Shown here one piece after another: positions 59,921 to 64,000 of a stretch of DNA of 64,000 bases. Position 1 is the first letter of the stretch; each line of letters begins with the position of its first letter. Under the pieces are notes generated by a model. It made no database searches, was not told where the DNA came from, and was given only the letters and a program-made list of their open reading frames with translations. The position numbers were made by a program, and so were the translations under genes. Origin of the DNA: Fasciola hepatica (taxonomy: Eukaryota > Platyhelminthes > Trematoda > Plagiorchiida > Fasciolidae); contig CANUEZ040000062.1 in the NCBI GenBank assembly GCA_948099385.1, positions 3,961,501 to 4,025,500 of the forward strand. The letters run 5' to 3'.

Positions 59921-59930
59921 AGGTGCTATG

Positions 59931-60783
59931 TTATTAAGCATCCAGCTAGATTTAGATTAACCCATTGCTGATGATCCTTGACCTCCACCTTATTCGTCCC
60001 CGGGAATCCTCAACAAAACTTTGCCTAATTCCATATTACAACGTCACCCGTAATCTTTGATCATAAAACTGAGCTGGCCTGTTGGGTTTGCCAAAAGTGG
60101 ACCTCTGATAACCTATTGAAGACATCAACTGAATTTACCGGTTTTATCTTTTGCCTTTGTTTTGAGACAGTGGGGCCAGCAACGCAGGCCCAGAGGAGGA
60201 CACTTGGGCAAAGCACATCAGTGCTGGGATATTGTCTGACCGCTTTTTGAGGGTTCTTTTGCTTGGATAAGTAGGTTGATAATTAGTTCCAACATGATAC
60301 CATTCTGCAGGTGAGAACTTTTCATCTTCGGTTGCACAACGGCGGGGCCTTCTGAGGGCTTGTGAGCGCTTCCTGTTGATGTCTGCACTTAAGCTCATAA
60401 AAACGTATTCAAGGAGCTAAGCAGTGAATTAATTTTAACAGGAGCTGATTCCTCCCAACTCTACGAAGTTCTAAAGGATAAGAGTTTAGACCGGTCAACC
60501 ATTGAGGACAAGAGGTACATAAAATTGCGCGCACTAGCTTCGTGACCTTCCAGCATATACCACCCCATACGTCAAACTCCCTGGTCAGGCAACTGTGTTC
60601 CTAGATTATTCTGATATGAGTCCCACAGAAGACACGGAATTCCTCATTCGAAATTGAAGAGGGGCTTTTTTTCACCGTGCTGAGGCATGAAAAGCAGATT
60701 TGCTGGCGGCTTGTTGGTGAAAGAGCGCCTTGTTCAACCAAAAGCTCAAGGCTCCGTGCTGGTCAACGCTGCGGATCAATTTG
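59931..60783. other. spacer between two convergent CR1-like tails
   Basis: About 850 bases between the 3' ends of the two CR1-like elements, with no recognisable gene; the longest frame is 84 codons (60144-60398, minus). Confidence 0.4.
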
Positions 60784-60796
60784 TAATAATAATAAT
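60784..60796 (-). repeat. (ATT)n 3' tail of the minus-strand CR1-like element
   Basis: The minus strand reads GAGAAATATACCATTACCATTATTATTATTA, matching the tail of the plus-strand copy apart from a short ACC interruption. Marks the 3' end of the element at 60.8-64.0 kb. Confidence 0.65.
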
Positions 60797-62784
60797 GGTA
60801 ATGGTATATTTCTCGGCTGTGGTCGAGATACACACGCAGGCACATGATCAGGGTGTACAGCGTTACTCATTAAAATGAAATAATCACAAATATCAGGTAC
60901 AAAAGTCAAGAGTGCCAGCTGTAGAAAAACATAGCCAGCGATAGTTTATATGGATCACTCTAATAATGGTTTGCGCGCCAACTTTGAACCGGTTTTGGTC
61001 ACGCGCTGGGCGGTGGCGCACAGCGGGGATGTCGAATAGGTCTTTCGTTCGTGCTTCTAGAGGTGCATCATCAACGAAAATGATGCAAGCCATGGAAAAC
61101 GGCGGATTACCGGGTATCTGCGAACAGCGAAATTTTGAATAGGGAGAAAATAGGCTGTATGGAAGTACACTCGGGGAAATTGATGCTTGCGAAGAGAATA
61201 GCAAACCATAAAGCTGATGCAAACCCTGAATGTCGGTTCTACTGGGGTTCAAGAAAAGGAATGAGTTATGAAACAAGGAGACATGAAACCAATTTTATGA
61301 ATGTACATTTTTGTACTTTGGTGAATGTGCAAGTAACAAAGGTCCATATGAGGGTGAGGTAAATTTCAGGATCAGTAACCTGTACCATTCAGAAATGTGA
61401 AAGTGCAACTGGAGGGCCCTGGAAAAGTGGAGGATCAATTTCCAGCCGGGCACGGATCGAGGGAAAATTGGACTGTTGCAGCAGATACTAAAGTGGAAAA
61501 TCTCCACATTGACTTGGGCAATATTATGCCATTTTACTGACGAATATATACACATTGACGCATTGAGCCTCCGTTGTATTCAGCGTCATTACTGGTTATG
61601 TACCACATTCTATGGGTATTGTTCGTCTGGCGGGATGAAGGATATGTGTCGGTCAGTCAGTCCAGTGTGGCGATATATGACGGATGTAAATGACGACTGG
61701 TATTTTAGCAGGTTGCGCGTGAACTGTTACTTGTGCTGGCTGTAATGTTGATATCAGCAGCAGTGGTTTTGTGTTAGAAAACCCTAATTAATACGATAGG
61801 CAGTTGGGGGTATTTCCTGCCGCATGGCTTGCTTGCAGTCCCAGATAATATGAAATGTCCCACTTTGGTTCCCGTCTGCACGAGTCATAGTGGCATCTTT
61901 GGTTATCCAATTTGGCGACTGAGATGGTGGGAGGCGACGAACCTGAAATAAATAGGGATTACAGTCTGGACGTGGTTTCAGTTGTGGGTTAGGGTAATAT
62001 ATGACGACAACAGTAATAAACTGGTTGGGTTTATGTGAATGGGGCAAAGATAAAGTTCATTTAAGCCGTCAGTGGCACCTACTCCACGTTCTGGGTGGAG
62101 TAGGCTCGCTGGGGACTGAGCTATATTGCTGCAGGCTAGTAGAGTTGCGTCCGATAGTTGGGCCATTTTGTATGCATTCTAGAGGATTATTGGTTCGCAA
62201 GTTGGTGTGGCAGGGTTGGGATACTAAGAAAAACCTAGAACTTTAAGGTTAAAAGGATCTAGGAATGGCAGACCCTGATCTAGTTTGCTTACGCAGTCTG
62301 CAGTTCAGCACCGAGGCGGTAAGGTGGGATTGAAGGAACAATGTGAGTTAATGGGACTGGTACCCTGCTAGCATAGCACTATATTTGTTACGGTCTCTTC
62401 CGGTATAGTGGTTACTCTATATTGAATGGTTCCTGAGGGGCCCTAAATTAGAAGAAACTATGATGGTGTCGGTGATGACACCTAAAGGAAATTGGTCTCG
62501 TTCCAGGAAACATAGCCGTAAGTTCTTCTACGCACGTACTCGATGGTGCTAGTGTGCTGAGATTGTACTTGATTAGGAGCAAGGATATCCGATTTAGCGG
62601 TGTTTGCATGATTACCGTGATATCTTTCTCGTCATTAGCATATTGCAAACAGGAAAACACCTATGTGAGAACTGGTTTGGAGAGCTGTGAGAGGCGGGAA
62701 CGGGATGGGGCCAAAATTTTGTCAAAGGAGCGAACTCTAACGGTCTACATTCAGTGCCCACGGTAGGCGGCACTAGGGACTGCT

Positions 62785-63054
62785 TCAGTTAGGGAGGCAG
62801 CACGATACACATCCATCAGCATCCAGCTCGTGCCGCTCGTATCTGGTGTAAATGATGCAGCCGCCTCCCCCTTGGTCAGATCTACTGTTGGCGGTGGCCT
62901 GATAGCCGGGTATGGACACGTGGTTTAATGGGGTGTGATCCGTCAGCCACGTCTCGGTAACTAATAAGATGTCAGGGTGTAGGTCTAATGCAAGCTCTCT
63001 AAGCAGGGGCAATTTTGGGAGGAGAGAGCGGACGTTAAGTAGTAAGAGCGACAA
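62785..63054 (-). CDS. CR1-like endonuclease N-terminal fragment
   Basis: 89 codons, intact frame: LLLLNVRSLLPKLPLLRELA (Asn site), LHPDILLVTETWLTDHTPLN (catalytic Glu), IPGYQATANSRSDQGGGGCI and IYTRYERHELDADG, a near-perfect start of a CR1-type endonuclease. The frame then ends at CCLPN without the YRPP, GDFN and SDH boxes. Truncated, non-functional. Confidence 0.85.
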   Translation of the reverse strand: MSLLLLNVRSLLPKLPLLRELALDLHPDILLVTETWLTDHTPLNHVSIPGYQATANSRSDQGGGGCIIYTRYERHELDADGCVSCCLPN

Positions 63055-63309
63055 GGTGTTTTTGGTTAGGTTCTCAGTGGACAGAGCCGTAAATTCATTG
63101 TGATTAGGTGATGAGGGATCGTCAAATAAGGCGTGGCTTACGATGGGCAGTCGAAGCTCGGCCCATTCTAACCGCGTTTCAGATGAAGAGTTTGTGCCTG
63201 TGACTAAGTGCGCTGCTGGGCTTTCGAGCTGGGCGTAATTTGAAGAGCGGTTAGGGGGTTCTAATTGGAACGGCCGAATCCTGGAGGGGTAAATGAGGCG
63301 CGGAAGGAG

Positions 63310-63977
63310 CTAGGGGGGATAGGGGTGGTAAGGACTTATGGACATTTGGTGCATTAGACCTGGGCTTGATGCTATATGCGGATTGTGGTTGAGTGAGGGA
63401 TAAGGACGAAAAAACGGGAGCGGTCCGTTGGCGGGGTGGAAGTTGAAGCTTGCGCCAAGGTTGCGGACTGCACTGAGGTAATCCACTGAAGGAGGAAAAG
63501 GGAGACTAGGAATATTCGACAGGAAGGGTTGAACCTGGTGGTGACATGGTCTTGGAGGACCCCCGAAGAGGTAGAATCGAATACCCCGTTTTGAGAGGTA
63601 TAGGGCACGGAAGCGAAGGCATATTGGGCCAGTGATGGGAAGGAAGTTCTGCCCGGCACCATATTTGGTAGCGGGGCTACCTGTATTATCCGTGGAGGCA
63701 TACGTGGTGGCGCTGAACACGGGTCGAGAGCCTGTCACTGGGTCTCTGGGAAGGCTTTATATTGAGTGGGATTTGGCTTGGGTCGAACCCTATTGTGAGT
63801 TTTCTGACATTTCGAGCGCAGCTCGAGTGGGCTGGATGCTTGTATCTTTGAGCTAATGCCCTCTGTAGGCCTACAGTCTGCACGGTTAGGTTCAGATTTG
63901 TGGGCGGATCGTTGCGGTCGCCTCCGGGAGCCCACAGATGTTTGACAACTGCTTTCCGGTTTTACTTCGGATTGCAT
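63310..63977 (-). CDS. CR1-like ORF1 fragments (Pro-rich), frameshifted
   Basis: Two overlapping minus frames. 63977-63735 is basic (SRRRPQRSAHKSEPNRADCR), and 63738-63310 is Pro/Ser rich (SKRGIRFYLFGGPPRPCHH, then NIPSLPFPPSVDYLSAVRN). Together they lie where ORF1 is expected upstream of the endonuclease. Similar composition to the ORF1 of the plus-strand copy; no diagnostic domain. The 5' end lies at or beyond the window edge. Confidence 0.5.
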
Positions 63978-64000
63978 GGTAGGATGGCCCTGGCAGTGAG

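Larger units (their letters stand above)
55620..59930 (+). mobile_element. CR1-like LINE lacking RT, plus-strand copy (ORF1, endonuclease, long 3' region)
   Basis: Plus strand. ORF1 (55620-56411) is followed by an endonuclease frame (56519-57507) and then about 2.4 kb of pyrimidine-rich DNA without recognisable RT motifs, ending at AAATATACCATT(ATT)n (59905-59920). Several regions of the 3' part can be aligned by eye with the minus-strand copy at 60.8-64.0 kb. As no RT box (PDG, NYRPIS, FADD) was found in either, these look like internally deleted CR1-like elements, or members of a non-autonomous family using an intact relative for transposition. Confidence 0.75.
60784..63977 (-). mobile_element. 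CR1-like LINE lacking RT, minus-strand copy
   Basis: Minus strand, probably continuing beyond the window. ORF1 pieces at 63977-63310, the first quarter of the endonuclease at 63054-62785, then about 2 kb without RT motifs down to the (ATT)n tail. The endonuclease is cut off after IIYTRYERHELDAD, much earlier than in the plus-strand copy, so the deletions are not identical. The two copies face each other tail to tail. Confidence 0.75.

Overview
Eukaryotic DNA from a retroelement-rich animal genome, AT-rich overall, with no long uninterrupted genes. Three things suggest a flatworm, probably a digenean trematode: RTE and CR1-like LINEs together with Penelope-like elements carrying a GIY-YIG domain, long introns next to a 36-nt one, and a splice acceptor abutting a start codon. 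This is inference; no database search was possible.

The main host gene is on the minus strand, from the ATG at 43104 to the stop at 10932. I assembled eight coding exons by matching splice sites, reading phase and protein pattern: 43018-43104, 42876-42981, 39696-39912, 38818-38913, 30500-30713, 22348-22700, 12080-12224 and 10932-11036. They sum to 1323 nt, an exact 441 codons (440 residues), and read as a homologue of the mitochondria-eating protein MIEAP (SPATA18). Its introns run from 36 nt to about 10 kb and hold most of the transposon relics.

Layout. 1-1617: CR1-like reverse transcriptase (RT) relic (-). 1618-7914: nothing recognised. 7915-9090: IS630/Tc1-mariner-type transposase relic (-). 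10932-43104: the MIEAP-like gene. Its introns contain RTE relics at about 14.5-16.1, 33.0-34.6 and 37.7-38.6 kb (+) and 40.7-41.1 kb (-), Penelope-like relics at 18.8-20.0 (-) and 28.8-29.4 kb (+), a CR1-like RT at 24.0-25.3 kb (-), and a GC-rich tRNA-like block at 21.15-21.23 kb. 43.8-44.7 kb: possible exons of an unidentified plus-strand gene. 45.1-45.5 kb: the 3' end of a CR1-like ORF2 (+). 45.9-52.2 kb: at least four relics of a CGGTTTT/AAAACCG-ended repeat family with terminal inverted repeats, interrupted by a well-preserved CR1-like copy (47.8-49.8 kb, -). 54.6-54.8 kb: one plausible minus-strand exon. 55.6-59.9 kb (+) and 60.8-64.0 kb (-): two CR1-like elements facing tail to tail, each with ORF1 and endonuclease but no recognisable RT, and with similar AAATATACCATT(ATT)n tails.

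No CRISPR array, prokaryotic operon, ribosomal RNA gene or convincing ribozyme was seen. All similarities were judged by eye from translated motifs.
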